From NCBI GenBank assembly GCA_038233815.1, contig JBBSVE010000019.1, positions 1-30,179 on the forward strand: a DNA stretch of 30,179 nt. The letters run 5' to 3'. The notes beneath the pieces were generated by a model. That model worked only from the letters and a program-made list of their open reading frames with translations, was not told the DNA's origin and made no database searches. Shown piece after piece: positions 15,931 through 23,136 of the stretch. A program made the position numbers and the translations under genes. Within the stretch, counting starts at the first letter, position 1. Every line of letters begins with the position of its first letter. This stretch comes from JBBSVE01 sp038233815. Its GTDB lineage: Bacteria > Pseudomonadota > Alphaproteobacteria > Rhodobacterales > Rhodobacteraceae.

Positions 15931-16002
15931 GGGGGGCTGTCTGCCCCCCCTTGGCCCATTAGGGCCAATTCACCCCCGAGGATAGTTTCGGACAGAAAAA
16001 GG
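15931..16002 (+). repeat. Two-hairpin intergenic repeat, copy 2
   Basis: Hairpin 1 is identical to copy 1: GGGGGGC / TGTCT / GCCCCCC (15931-15949). Hairpin 2 has a different sequence but keeps pairing: TTGGCCC / ATTA / GGGCCAA (15951-15968). The tail CCCCCGAGGATA then GTTTCGGACAGAAAAAGG follows. It lies between the ABC ATPase and first permease genes, in the same orientation as copy 1. Confidence 0.8.
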
Positions 16003-16043
16003 GGTGGGATAGGGCACGTTCATTCTGGCGTTTGGGGTCTGCG

Positions 16044-16898
16044 GTGAGACGGGTCTGGCCGGTGGTGGTGGTGTTGGGGGTGATTGTTGCGGTCTGGTAT
16101 CTGGCGGCGATCCTGATGAATGCGGCCTGGGAGCGGGATCAGGCGGCGCGGGCGGGACAGACCGTCGGCTGGGCCGAGATCGTGCCCGCGACCATGGTGC
16201 AGGACCGACCCGTGCTGCCCGCGCCGCATCAGGTCGTGGGCGCCCTCTGGGACGGGCTGGCAGGGCAGGCGGTGACCTCCAAGCGCAGCCTCGTGTGGCA
16301 CGGGTGGGTCACGCTTCGGGCGACGGCCGTGGGGTTTGCGTTCGGGACCGGGTTCGGGATCGTGCTGGCGATCCTCATCGTGCAGTTCAGGGTGATGGAC
16401 ATGGCCGTCATGCCGTGGGCGATCGCAAGCCAGACGATCCCAATCGTGGCCATCGCGCCGATGATCGTGGTTGTCTTCGGCCGGTTCGGGATCACCGGGA
16501 TGCTGCCGAAGGCGCTGCTGGCGGCCTATCTCACCTTCTTTCCGGTCGTCGTGGGGATGGTCAAGGGGTTGCGCGCGCCCGATGCGATGCAGCTCGACCT
16601 CATGCGGACGTGGAACGGCGGCGCCTTTGCCACGATCTGGAAACTGCGGTTGCCCGCGTCGCTGCCCTATCTCTTTGCCTCGCTCAAGGTGGGTGTCGCG
16701 GCGGCCGTCGTGGGCACCGTGGTGACGGAGGTGAGCCAGCCGACTGCGGGTCTCGGGGCGCGGCTGCTGACGGGCAGCTACTACGGGCAGACGTTGCAGA
16801 TCTGGGCCGCACTTTTCGTCGCGGCGGGGCTTGCCGCGGGGTTGGTGGCGCTGGTGGGACTGGCGGAGCGGGTGGTTCTGCGAAGGGTCGGGGCGTGA
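16044..16898 (+). CDS. ABC transporter permease 1 (pyrimidine-type importer)
   Basis: This membrane subunit has 284 residues from the GTG at 16044, which has GGGG at suitable spacing; a TTG at 16032 would add four residues. It has an N-terminal membrane helix (about 5-25), a periplasmic loop with VLPAPHQVVGALWDGL, and a core of about five further helices. The ATPase-coupling EAA-type loop is visible as MRTWNGGAFATIWKLRLPASLPYLFASLKVG, typical of SsuC/TauC/ThiX permeases. Its 3' end overlaps the second permease gene by four bases (GTGA), so the two are translationally coupled and probably form a heterodimeric channel. Repeat copy 2 separates it from the ATPase gene. Confidence 0.92.
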   Translation: MRRVWPVVVVLGVIVAVWYLAAILMNAAWERDQAARAGQTVGWAEIVPATMVQDRPVLPAPHQVVGALWDGLAGQAVTSKRSLVWHGWVTLRATAVGFAFGTGFGIVLAILIVQFRVMDMAVMPWAIASQTIPIVAIAPMIVVVFGRFGITGMLPKALLAAYLTFFPVVVGMVKGLRAPDAMQLDLMRTWNGGAFATIWKLRLPASLPYLFASLKVGVAAAVVGTVVTEVSQPTAGLGARLLTGSYYGQTLQIWAALFVAAGLAAGLVALVGLAERVVLRRVGA

Positions 16899-17743
16899 TC
16901 TGGATCGTTGCCGCACTGCTGGTCTGGGTCGGGTTCTGGACGCTGAACGTGGCGCTGATCGCGCGCGGGGGGACGGCGCGCTGGGTCCGGATTGCGGTGC
17001 CGGCGCTCTTCGGTGTGGCGCTTCTCGTCCTCTGGGAGGGGCTGGTGCGCGGTCTGGACGTCTCGGCGGTCTTTGTGCCGGCGCCGAGCGAGATCGGGTC
17101 CAAGTTCGCCGCATCGCTGCCGATGCTCTGGGGCGACTTCGTTCAGACCGTGCTGAAGGGGGCGCTGTCGGGCTATGTGATCGGCTGCGGGGCCGCGATC
17201 CTGACCGCGATTGCGATCGACCGGTTCATATTCCTGCGCCAGGGGTTGTTGCCGATCGGCTCGTTCGTGGCGGCCCTGCCGGTCGTCGGGATGGCGCCGA
17301 TCATGGTGATGTGGTTCGGCTTTGACTGGCAGTCGAAGGCGGCGGTCGTCGTCGTGATGGTGTTCTTTCCGGTGCTGGTCAATGCGGTGGCGGGGCTCGG
17401 CGCGTCCGACCGGATGCAGCGCGATCTGATGGCGACCTATGGGGCCTCCTGGGGGCAATCGCTGATCCGGTTGCGCCTGCCAGCCGCGATGCCCTTCATC
17501 TTCAACGGGCTGAAGATTGCCACGACTCTGGCGCTGATCGGCGCTATCGTGGCGGAGTTCTTCGGCTCGCCCACGTCGGGCGTGGGCTTTCGGATCCAGG
17601 CCTCGGGCGGCAAGTTCCAGCTTGCGCTCACCTGGGCGGAGATTGCGGTGGCGGCGCTGTCGGGCCTCGCCTTCTACGGCATCGTGGCGTGGGTCGAGGC
17701 GCGACTGACCTTCTGGCACCCCTCGCAGCGGGGCCGGGATTAA
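16895..17743 (+). CDS. ABC transporter permease 2 (pyrimidine-type importer)
   Basis: The second membrane subunit has 282 residues from the GTG at 16895 that overlaps the previous stop. It starts with two hydrophobic helices (about 2-24 and 30-52), then FVPAPSEIGSKFAASLP, followed by a core of about five helices. The coupling loop is MATYGASWGQSLIRLRLPAAMPFIFNGLKIA, with the family's RLPAAMPFIF pattern. Two different permeases next to each other, each with its own EAA-type loop, indicate a heterodimer. The next gene, 35 bases on, encodes the binding protein. Confidence 0.93.
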   Translation: MIWIVAALLVWVGFWTLNVALIARGGTARWVRIAVPALFGVALLVLWEGLVRGLDVSAVFVPAPSEIGSKFAASLPMLWGDFVQTVLKGALSGYVIGCGAAILTAIAIDRFIFLRQGLLPIGSFVAALPVVGMAPIMVMWFGFDWQSKAAVVVVMVFFPVLVNAVAGLGASDRMQRDLMATYGASWGQSLIRLRLPAAMPFIFNGLKIATTLALIGAIVAEFFGSPTSGVGFRIQASGGKFQLALTWAEIAVAALSGLAFYGIVAWVEARLTFWHPSQRGRD

Positions 17744-17777
17744 GGGACGGACAAGAAACGACAACAGGGAGAGTGCG

Positions 17778-18767
17778 ATGAAAAAGACGATGATGACGGC
17801 GGCGGCGCTCGCGATGATGGCGGGCGGCGCGCGGGCGGCGGACGATGTGACGCTGCAGCTGAAGTGGGTCACGCAGGCGCAGTTCGCGGGCTATTACGTG
17901 GCCAAGGACAAGGGGTTTTATGACGACGAGGGCCTCGACGTCACGATCAAGGCCGGCGGTCCCGACGTGGCGCCCGAGCAGGTGATCGCGGGTGGCGGCG
18001 CGGATGTCATCGTGGACTGGATGGCCGCCGCCCTCGCCGCGCGGGAACGCGGGCTGCCTCTGGTCAACATAGCACAGCCCTTCAAGAGCGGCGGGCTGGA
18101 GCTGACCTGCCTGAAGGAGAACGGCATCACCTCGCCCGCCGACTTCAAAGGTCACACGCTGGGCGTCTGGTTTTACGGCAACGAGTATCCGTTCTATGCT
18201 TGGATGGCGAAGCTGGGCATCAAGACCGACGGCAAGGCGGACGGGGTGGAGGTGCTGAAGCAGGGCTTCAACGTCGATCCGTTGCTGCAAAAGCAGGCCG
18301 ACTGCATCTCGGTGATGACCTACAACGAATACGGGCAAGTGCTGGATGCCGGGATCACGCCGGACCAACTCGTCACCTTCAACTACCTCAAGCAGGGCGT
18401 GGGGATGCTGGAGGACGGGCTCTACGTCATGCAGGACAGCCTCAAGGACGAGGCGTTCCGTGCGAAGATGGTGAAGTTCGTCCGCGCTTCGATGAAGGGC
18501 TGGGACTATGCGGCGGACCACCCCGACGAGGCCGCGCAGATCGTGATCGACAATGACGAAAGTGGCGCACAGACGCTGGAGCATCAGACGTATATGGTCA
18601 AAGAGGTCTCCAAGCTGACCGAAGGCTCTACCGGCGCGCTCGATCCTGAGGCCTACAAGCAGACGGTGGCGACGCTCCTGGCGTCGGTCTCGCCCGAAAA
18701 CCCCGCCATAACCAAGGAGCCGGAAGGAGCGACGTCGAGCGTGATCACCGACGCGATGACGAAGTAG
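17778..18767 (+). CDS. ABC transporter substrate-binding protein, NMT1/THI5-like
   Basis: This 329-residue periplasmic protein has a Sec signal peptide (1-20, cleaved after GGARA, before ADDVTLQLKW). The mature part is NMT1/THI5-like, the family of the thiamine-pyrimidine binding protein ThiY and related importers. Visible family features are LKWVTQAQFAGYYVAKDKGFYDDEGLDV, the glycine-rich GGGADVIVDW region, and LGVWFYGNEYPFYAW. The ATG at 17778 follows AGGGAGAG. Family members bind pyrimidine-like rings, which fits pyrimidine base uptake here; the exact ligand cannot be read from sequence. It is the last gene of the apparent transport operon. Confidence 0.93.
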   Translation: MKKTMMTAAALAMMAGGARAADDVTLQLKWVTQAQFAGYYVAKDKGFYDDEGLDVTIKAGGPDVAPEQVIAGGGADVIVDWMAAALAARERGLPLVNIAQPFKSGGLELTCLKENGITSPADFKGHTLGVWFYGNEYPFYAWMAKLGIKTDGKADGVEVLKQGFNVDPLLQKQADCISVMTYNEYGQVLDAGITPDQLVTFNYLKQGVGMLEDGLYVMQDSLKDEAFRAKMVKFVRASMKGWDYAADHPDEAAQIVIDNDESGAQTLEHQTYMVKEVSKLTEGSTGALDPEAYKQTVATLLASVSPENPAITKEPEGATSSVITDAMTK

Positions 18768-18780
18768 CCGGAGCGGGCCG

Positions 18781-19155
18781 ATGGCGACCCTTGTGCTGAT
18801 CGAGGACGAGGCCAACATCGCCGAGGCCCTGCGCTTCATCCTCGGTCGTGACGGCTGGGAGGTGACGATCCATGCCGAAGGGCGTGGCGCGCTGGACGTG
18901 ATCCGCGCGCGGCGCCCCTCGGTCGTGATCCTCGACCTGATGCTGCCGGGGCAGGGCGGGTTCGAGGTGCTGGCCCAGATCCGGGCCGATCCCGAGCTGG
19001 CGGCGATCCCGGTCCTGATGCTGACCGCGCGCGGGCAGATGCGGGACCGGGAGGCGGCGGCCCGCGCGGGCGCCGACCTTTTCATGGCGAAACCCTTCGC
19101 CAATGCGGAGATCGTGGCCGCCGTGCGCAGCCTCGCCGGCGGGCGGGCGTCGTGA
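18781..19155 (+). CDS. Single-domain response regulator (receiver only)
   Basis: This 124-residue CheY-like receiver has the complete phosphorylation site: acidic pair E8-D9, phospho-acceptor D52 in VVILDLMLPG, T82 in VLMLTARG and K104 in FMAKPFA. It has no output domain, so it would act by protein contacts or phosphotransfer. The ATG at 18781 lies 13 bases after the binding-protein stop, and its stop overlaps the GTG of the small membrane protein gene. That gene is followed by the symporter-kinase gene, so this is very likely the kinase's partner. Co-transcription with the importer upstream is possible from the spacing. Confidence 0.93.
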   Translation: MATLVLIEDEANIAEALRFILGRDGWEVTIHAEGRGALDVIRARRPSVVILDLMLPGQGGFEVLAQIRADPELAAIPVLMLTARGQMRDREAAARAGADLFMAKPFANAEIVAAVRSLAGGRAS

Positions 19156-19451
19156 CGGGACCACTCTACCTTGCGCGGCGAAGTTACCGGCGGCGGAGGA
19201 TGCGGGATGCCGCACGGTTCCTTCCGGTTGTTGGGGCGGCGCTGATGGTGGTGCCGATCCTGTGGGGCGACGGCTCCGCGTCGCAGGCGGGTCGTCCGCT
19301 CGGCCGGGACGCGCTCTATCTCTTCTCGCTCTGGTTGGCGCTGGTCCTCGCGGCATTCTGGCTCTCGCGCAAACTCCATGACGGGCCGGACGATCCTGCG
19401 GGCGCGCCGGGCGACGAGTTGCCGGACGACAGGCCCGTGACCGGGGGCTGA
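19152..19451 (+). CDS. Small two-helix membrane protein between receiver and symporter-kinase
   Basis: This 99-residue protein is unfamiliar to me. It has a very basic N-terminus (RRSYRRRRMR), a first hydrophobic segment about 22-39 (RFLPVVGAALMVVPILWG), a second about 54-72 (ALYLFSLWLALVLAAFWLS), and an acidic, Pro/Gly-rich tail. The GTG start overlaps the receiver stop (GTGA), and the symporter-kinase starts three bases after its stop. Size and topology recall the small two-helix subunits encoded before some solute:sodium symporters (DUF485 or DUF4212 types), but I see no decisive motif. Working idea: an accessory subunit of the symporter domain. Confidence 0.82.
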   Translation: MTGPLYLARRSYRRRRMRDAARFLPVVGAALMVVPILWGDGSASQAGRPLGRDALYLFSLWLALVLAAFWLSRKLHDGPDDPAGAPGDELPDDRPVTGG

Positions 19452-19454
19452 GAC

Positions 19455-22127
19455 ATGCCCGTCGACATCCTCGTCACGGCCTCGATCGCTTATGTGGCCT
19501 TCCTCTTCGGCGTGGCCTTTGTGGTGGAGCGTCATGCCGCGCGCGGCGAGCTTGCGTGGCTACGGTCTCCGCTCGTCTATACGCTGTCGCTGTCAGTCTA
19601 TTGCACGGCGTGGACGTTCTACGGGGCCGTGGGCTATGCCGCGCGATCGGGGCTCGAATATCTCACGATCTATCTGGGTCCGACGCTGGTCTTCGTCGGC
19701 TGGTGGGGGCTTTTGCGCAAGCTCGTGCGGATCGGGCGGCAGAACCGTGTGACCTCGATCGCCGACCTGATCTCCTCGCGCTACGGCAAGTCGACGCTGC
19801 TTGGTGTCATCGTCACGCTGATCTCGGTCGTCACGGTCACGCCCTACATCGCCCTGCAGCTCCAGTCCGTAACGCTGTCCTTCGGCGTCTTTGCCAGCGC
19901 GGGCGAGGGGTATGCGCTCCCCGACAGCAACGCGACCGCGATCTGGGTGGCCTGCGGGCTGGCGGCCTTCACGATCCTCTTCGGCACCCGAAACCTCGAC
20001 GCCAACGAGCAGCATACCGGCGTCGTCACCGCCATCGCGGTGGAGGCGGTGGTGAAGCTCGCGGCCGTGCTCGCCGTGGGCATCTTCGTGACCTGGGGGC
20101 TGGCGGACGGCCCCGCGGACATCCTCGCCCGGATCGACCGGAGCGCGCTTGCCACGTGGTCCATTGCGCCGACCCGCTGGACCGGGCTCATCTTCCTCTC
20201 CGCCGCCGCCGTCCTCTGCCTGCCGCGGATGTTTCAGGTCATGGTGGTGGAAAATGGCGACGAGCGGCATCTGGCGACCGCAAGCTGGGCCTTTCCGGCC
20301 TACCTGCTGGGGATGAGCCTCTTCGTCGTGCCGATTGCGGTAATGGGCCTCGACCGGATGCCGGAGGGGTCGAACCCGGACCTCTTCGTGCTGACGCTGC
20401 CCTTGCAGGAGGGGCGGGGCGATCTTGCGATGCTGGCGTTCCTCGGCGGATTTTCCTCAGCGACCTCGATGGTCATCATGGCCTCGCTTGCACTGTCGAC
20501 GATGGTGTCGAACCATATCGTGATGCCGTTCTGGCTGCGGCTGCGCGCCGCCCCGGCGGTATCGGGCGACGGGCGCAGGCTGGTCCTGCTATCGCGCCGC
20601 CTCTCCATCGTTGGCGTGCTGGCACTGGGATACGGCTATTACCGGCTGTCGGGGGGATCCACGGCGCTGGCGGCGATCGGGCTGATCTCCTTCGTGGGCG
20701 TGGCGCAGATGCTGCCGTCGGTGCTTGGCGGGCTCTACTGGCGCGGCGCGACCCGGCGGGGTGCGGCGCTGGGGTTGGTCGCGGGCTTTGGCGTCTGGAT
20801 CTGGACCCTGTTCCTGCCGTCCTTCGGACCGGGGGGAATGCTGTCGCCCGCCATTCTGGCGGAGGGGCCGTGGGGAATCGCTTGGCTGCGCCCGCAGGCG
20901 CTTTTCGGCGTGACGATGGACCCGTTGAACCACGCGCTTTTCTGGTCGCTCGCGATCAACGCTGGCGTCTTCTGCGCGGTCTCGCTCCTGTCCTTTCCCG
21001 GCCCGGTGGAGCGGGTCCAGTCCGCGGCCTTCGTCAACGTCTTCGGCGCCGGGGGGGCGGGCTTGCGGAACTGGGCGCGTGGACAGGCGGAGGCGGAGGA
21101 TCTGCTGGTCATGGCACAACGCATTCTGGGCGACGATGAAACGCTCGCTTTTTTCGAGCGCGCGGCAGCGGCGCAGGGATCGCGCGGCTACCTGCCCGAA
21201 CCGGTCCCCGATTTCCTCGACGCGTTGGAACGACGGCTCGCGGGCTCCGTCGGGGCGGCCACGGCGCATGCGATGATGGCGCAGGTGGCGGGGCGGGCTG
21301 CGGTGTCGGTCGAGGATCTGATCGCGGTCGCCAACGAGGCCGCGCAGATCATGGAGACCGCGCAGAAGCTGGAAGACCAGCGCGAGGAGTTGACCCGCAC
21401 CGCGCGCGCGCTGCGGACCGCCAACGCAGCCCTGACCGAGCTTTCGGTGCAAAAGGACGATGTCCTGAGCCAGATCAGCCATGAGCTGCGCACCCCCATG
21501 ACCTCGATCCGCGCCTTCTCGGAGATCCTCGCCGGGGGCGACAACGACGCACGCCAAGTCGCGCACTACGGCGGGATCATCCAGACCGAGGCCGCGCGGC
21601 TGACCAGACTCTTGGACGACCTCCTCGACCTGTCGGTGCTGGAAAGTGGCGGCGGGCAGCTCACATTCGGGCTGGCCAACCTGCGCCAGATCATTGACCG
21701 CGCGCTGGTCGCCGCGGGACATGCAGGCCGGGACCGGCCCTTCGCGATCCGGCGCGATCCGGGTGCGGAGGAGGTGCATGTCAGGACCGACGCGGACCGG
21801 CTGGTGCAGGTCTTCATCAACGTCATTTCCAATGCACGGAAATATTGCGACGCGGAACGGTGCGAGCTGCGCATCGTCGTGGGTCAGCGCGGCGGGCGTA
21901 TCACCATCGATTTCATCGACAACGGCAGCGGCGTTCCGCGCGACCGTCAGGCGCTGATCTTCGAGAAGTTCACCCGCCTCGGCGACGGGATGCAGGCGGG
22001 GGGGGCGGGACTGGGGCTCGCGATCTGCCGCGAGGTCATGGCGCGGCTCGGCGGGACCGTTGATTATCTCCCCGGGCGCGACGGAGCCGCGTTCCGCGTC
22101 ACGGTGCCGCTGCGGGCAGAGGCCTGA
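19455..22127 (+). CDS. Sodium:solute symporter-histidine kinase fusion (CbrA/CrbS-type)
   Basis: This 890-residue inner-membrane sensor kinase has an N-terminal sodium:solute symporter (SLC5/SSS) domain of about 500 residues with some 13 membrane helices; NRVTSIADLISSRYGKS at about 96-112 is a hallmark. A STAC-like linker (about 547-632, from LLVMAQRILGDDETLAFFERA) follows, then a coiled coil (633-668), a HisKA dimerisation domain with phospho-accepting H676 in QISHELRTPMTSI, and a HATPase domain with N789 and N793 in NVISNARKY, DNGSG at 822-826 and GAGLGLAI. No PAS domain is evident. Relatives CbrA and CrbS link nutrient transport or sensing to carbon metabolism, including acetate, histidine and amino acids. 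The ATG at 19455 lies four bases after the upstream stop. The stimulus here is unknown. Confidence 0.94.
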   Translation: MPVDILVTASIAYVAFLFGVAFVVERHAARGELAWLRSPLVYTLSLSVYCTAWTFYGAVGYAARSGLEYLTIYLGPTLVFVGWWGLLRKLVRIGRQNRVTSIADLISSRYGKSTLLGVIVTLISVVTVTPYIALQLQSVTLSFGVFASAGEGYALPDSNATAIWVACGLAAFTILFGTRNLDANEQHTGVVTAIAVEAVVKLAAVLAVGIFVTWGLADGPADILARIDRSALATWSIAPTRWTGLIFLSAAAVLCLPRMFQVMVVENGDERHLATASWAFPAYLLGMSLFVVPIAVMGLDRMPEGSNPDLFVLTLPLQEGRGDLAMLAFLGGFSSATSMVIMASLALSTMVSNHIVMPFWLRLRAAPAVSGDGRRLVLLSRRLSIVGVLALGYGYYRLSGGSTALAAIGLISFVGVAQMLPSVLGGLYWRGATRRGAALGLVAGFGVWIWTLFLPSFGPGGMLSPAILAEGPWGIAWLRPQALFGVTMDPLNHALFWSLAINAGVFCAVSLLSFPGPVERVQSAAFVNVFGAGGAGLRNWARGQAEAEDLLVMAQRILGDDETLAFFERAAAAQGSRGYLPEPVPDFLDALERRLAGSVGAATAHAMMAQVAGRAAVSVEDLIAVANEAAQIMETAQKLEDQREELTRTARALRTANAALTELSVQKDDVLSQISHELRTPMTSIRAFSEILAGGDNDARQVAHYGGIIQTEAARLTRLLDDLLDLSVLESGGGQLTFGLANLRQIIDRALVAAGHAGRDRPFAIRRDPGAEEVHVRTDADRLVQVFINVISNARKYCDAERCELRIVVGQRGGRITIDFIDNGSGVPRDRQALIFEKFTRLGDGMQAGGAGLGLAICREVMARLGGTVDYLPGRDGAAFRVTVPLRAEA

Positions 22128-22133
22128 ACCGCC

Positions 22134-22592
22134 TCAGCGCCGGCTGGAGCGCGCGTTGGCGGCACCCTGCACGGTGATCTCGGAAATCTTCACAAGCTTG
22201 TTGGCGGAGAGGAACGCCGCCGCCTCGATCTCCCTCGACTGGGGGGAGGAGGCGATCTTGGGCGAGGTCGGTGGAAAGACGCGGAAATCGTAGGTGATCC
22301 GGCCGTCCTTCTCCGCCCCCGGCACCAGTTCCGCCTCCCAGTAGCCTTGGGTCGGGGGCAGGCCGGTGGCCCGCACGATGGCGCCGCCGGGCGTCGGCTC
22401 GACCACCAACTGCGTGACCTCGCGGATCAGGAGCCGCTGGTCGGCGAGCGTCCCGGGCACCGCCACGCTCGTCGAGGCTGTCGAACGGCCGAAGAGGTTG
22501 AACGGATTGAGCCGCGACTGGCGGACCGAGGCGCAGGCAGTCAGCACCAGCGTGGCGCTCAGGACGGCGGCGATCGGTCGTGTCATGCGCAT
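22134..22592 (-). CDS. Putative lipoprotein of unknown function
   Basis: This 152-residue protein has a lipoprotein signal: MRMTRPIAAVLSATLVLTAC, with lipobox LTAC and C20 as the lipidated cysteine. The mature part starts ASVRQSRLNPFNLFGRS, similar to many small alphaproteobacterial lipoproteins, followed by a compact strand-rich domain (ELVPGAEKDGRITYDFRVFPP). No enzyme motif is visible. The ATG at 22590-22592 (complement) is chosen because it puts the signal sequence at the N-terminus and has AGAGGG upstream; longer in-frame starts add non-signal sequence. It converges with the symporter-kinase gene and diverges from sufE. Confidence 0.85.
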   Translation of the reverse strand: MRMTRPIAAVLSATLVLTACASVRQSRLNPFNLFGRSTASTSVAVPGTLADQRLLIREVTQLVVEPTPGGAIVRATGLPPTQGYWEAELVPGAEKDGRITYDFRVFPPTSPKIASSPQSREIEAAAFLSANKLVKISEITVQGAANARSSRR

Positions 22593-22663
22593 CGCGGTCC
22601 ATCCCTCTTGTCCCGCCCCACGGGTTAGCGGATCGGCGGCTCTTTGAAAAGCACCGTGATGAC

Positions 22664-22689
22664 GGGCGGGCGTCCTGTTGACGCCGCCC
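22664..22689 (+). other. Inverted repeat in the sufE leader
   Basis: GGCGTC (22669-22674), loop CTGTT and GACGCC (22680-22685) form a perfect stem, extended by GGGC (22664-22667) and GCCC (22686-22689) with one bulged G. It lies 40 bases upstream of the sufE start, in the 136-base gap divergent from the lipoprotein gene. No T-run follows, so an operator or mRNA leader structure is more likely than a terminator. Confidence 0.4.
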
Positions 22690-22728
22690 CCGCGGTGCCC
22701 CAGATCAACGGGACAGGAGGAAGCGCCC

Positions 22729-23136
22729 ATGGCCACCGACGCGTTCGAGGAAATAGCGGGAACGTTCGAGTTCCTGGACGACTGGGAGGACCGGTATCGC
22801 CATCTGATCGACCTCGGCCGCGCGATGGAGCCGTTGCCCGACGCGTTCCGGGTGCCCGCAACGAAAGTGGACGGGTGCGCCAGTCAGGTCTGGCTGCGCC
22901 CGACGCTCGACGGAGGCCGTTTCGATTTCCACGGCGACAGCGACGCGATGATCGTGCGCGGTCTGATCGCGGTGCTGCATGCGCTCTATGCCGGCGTCCC
23001 GGTGGCGGAGGTGGGGCAGGTCGATGCGGCGGGCGCACTGGCGCGGCTCGGGCTCGACGCGCATCTCTCGGCTCAACGCTCAAACGGGGTGCGCGCGATG
23101 GTGGAGCGGATCCGCGCGGTCGCCGCCGCCGCTTAG
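22729..23136 (+). CDS. sufE: SufE family cysteine desulfuration protein
   Basis: SufE accepts persulfide sulfur from the cysteine desulfurase SufS and passes it on for Fe-S cluster assembly. The 135-residue protein matches the family in length and in its pattern: an N-terminal helix (DAFEEIAGTFEFLDDWEDRYRHLIDLG), the active-site loop VPATKVDGCASQVWL with C50 as the sulfur-accepting cysteine, and a C-terminal helix around RSNGVRAMVERIRAVA. The ATG at 22729 follows the strong Shine-Dalgarno GGAGGA. No other suf gene is in the window, so it is an isolated copy here. Its stop overlaps the convergent aminopeptidase stop. Confidence 0.95.
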   Translation: MATDAFEEIAGTFEFLDDWEDRYRHLIDLGRAMEPLPDAFRVPATKVDGCASQVWLRPTLDGGRFDFHGDSDAMIVRGLIAVLHALYAGVPVAEVGQVDAAGALARLGLDAHLSAQRSNGVRAMVERIRAVAAAA

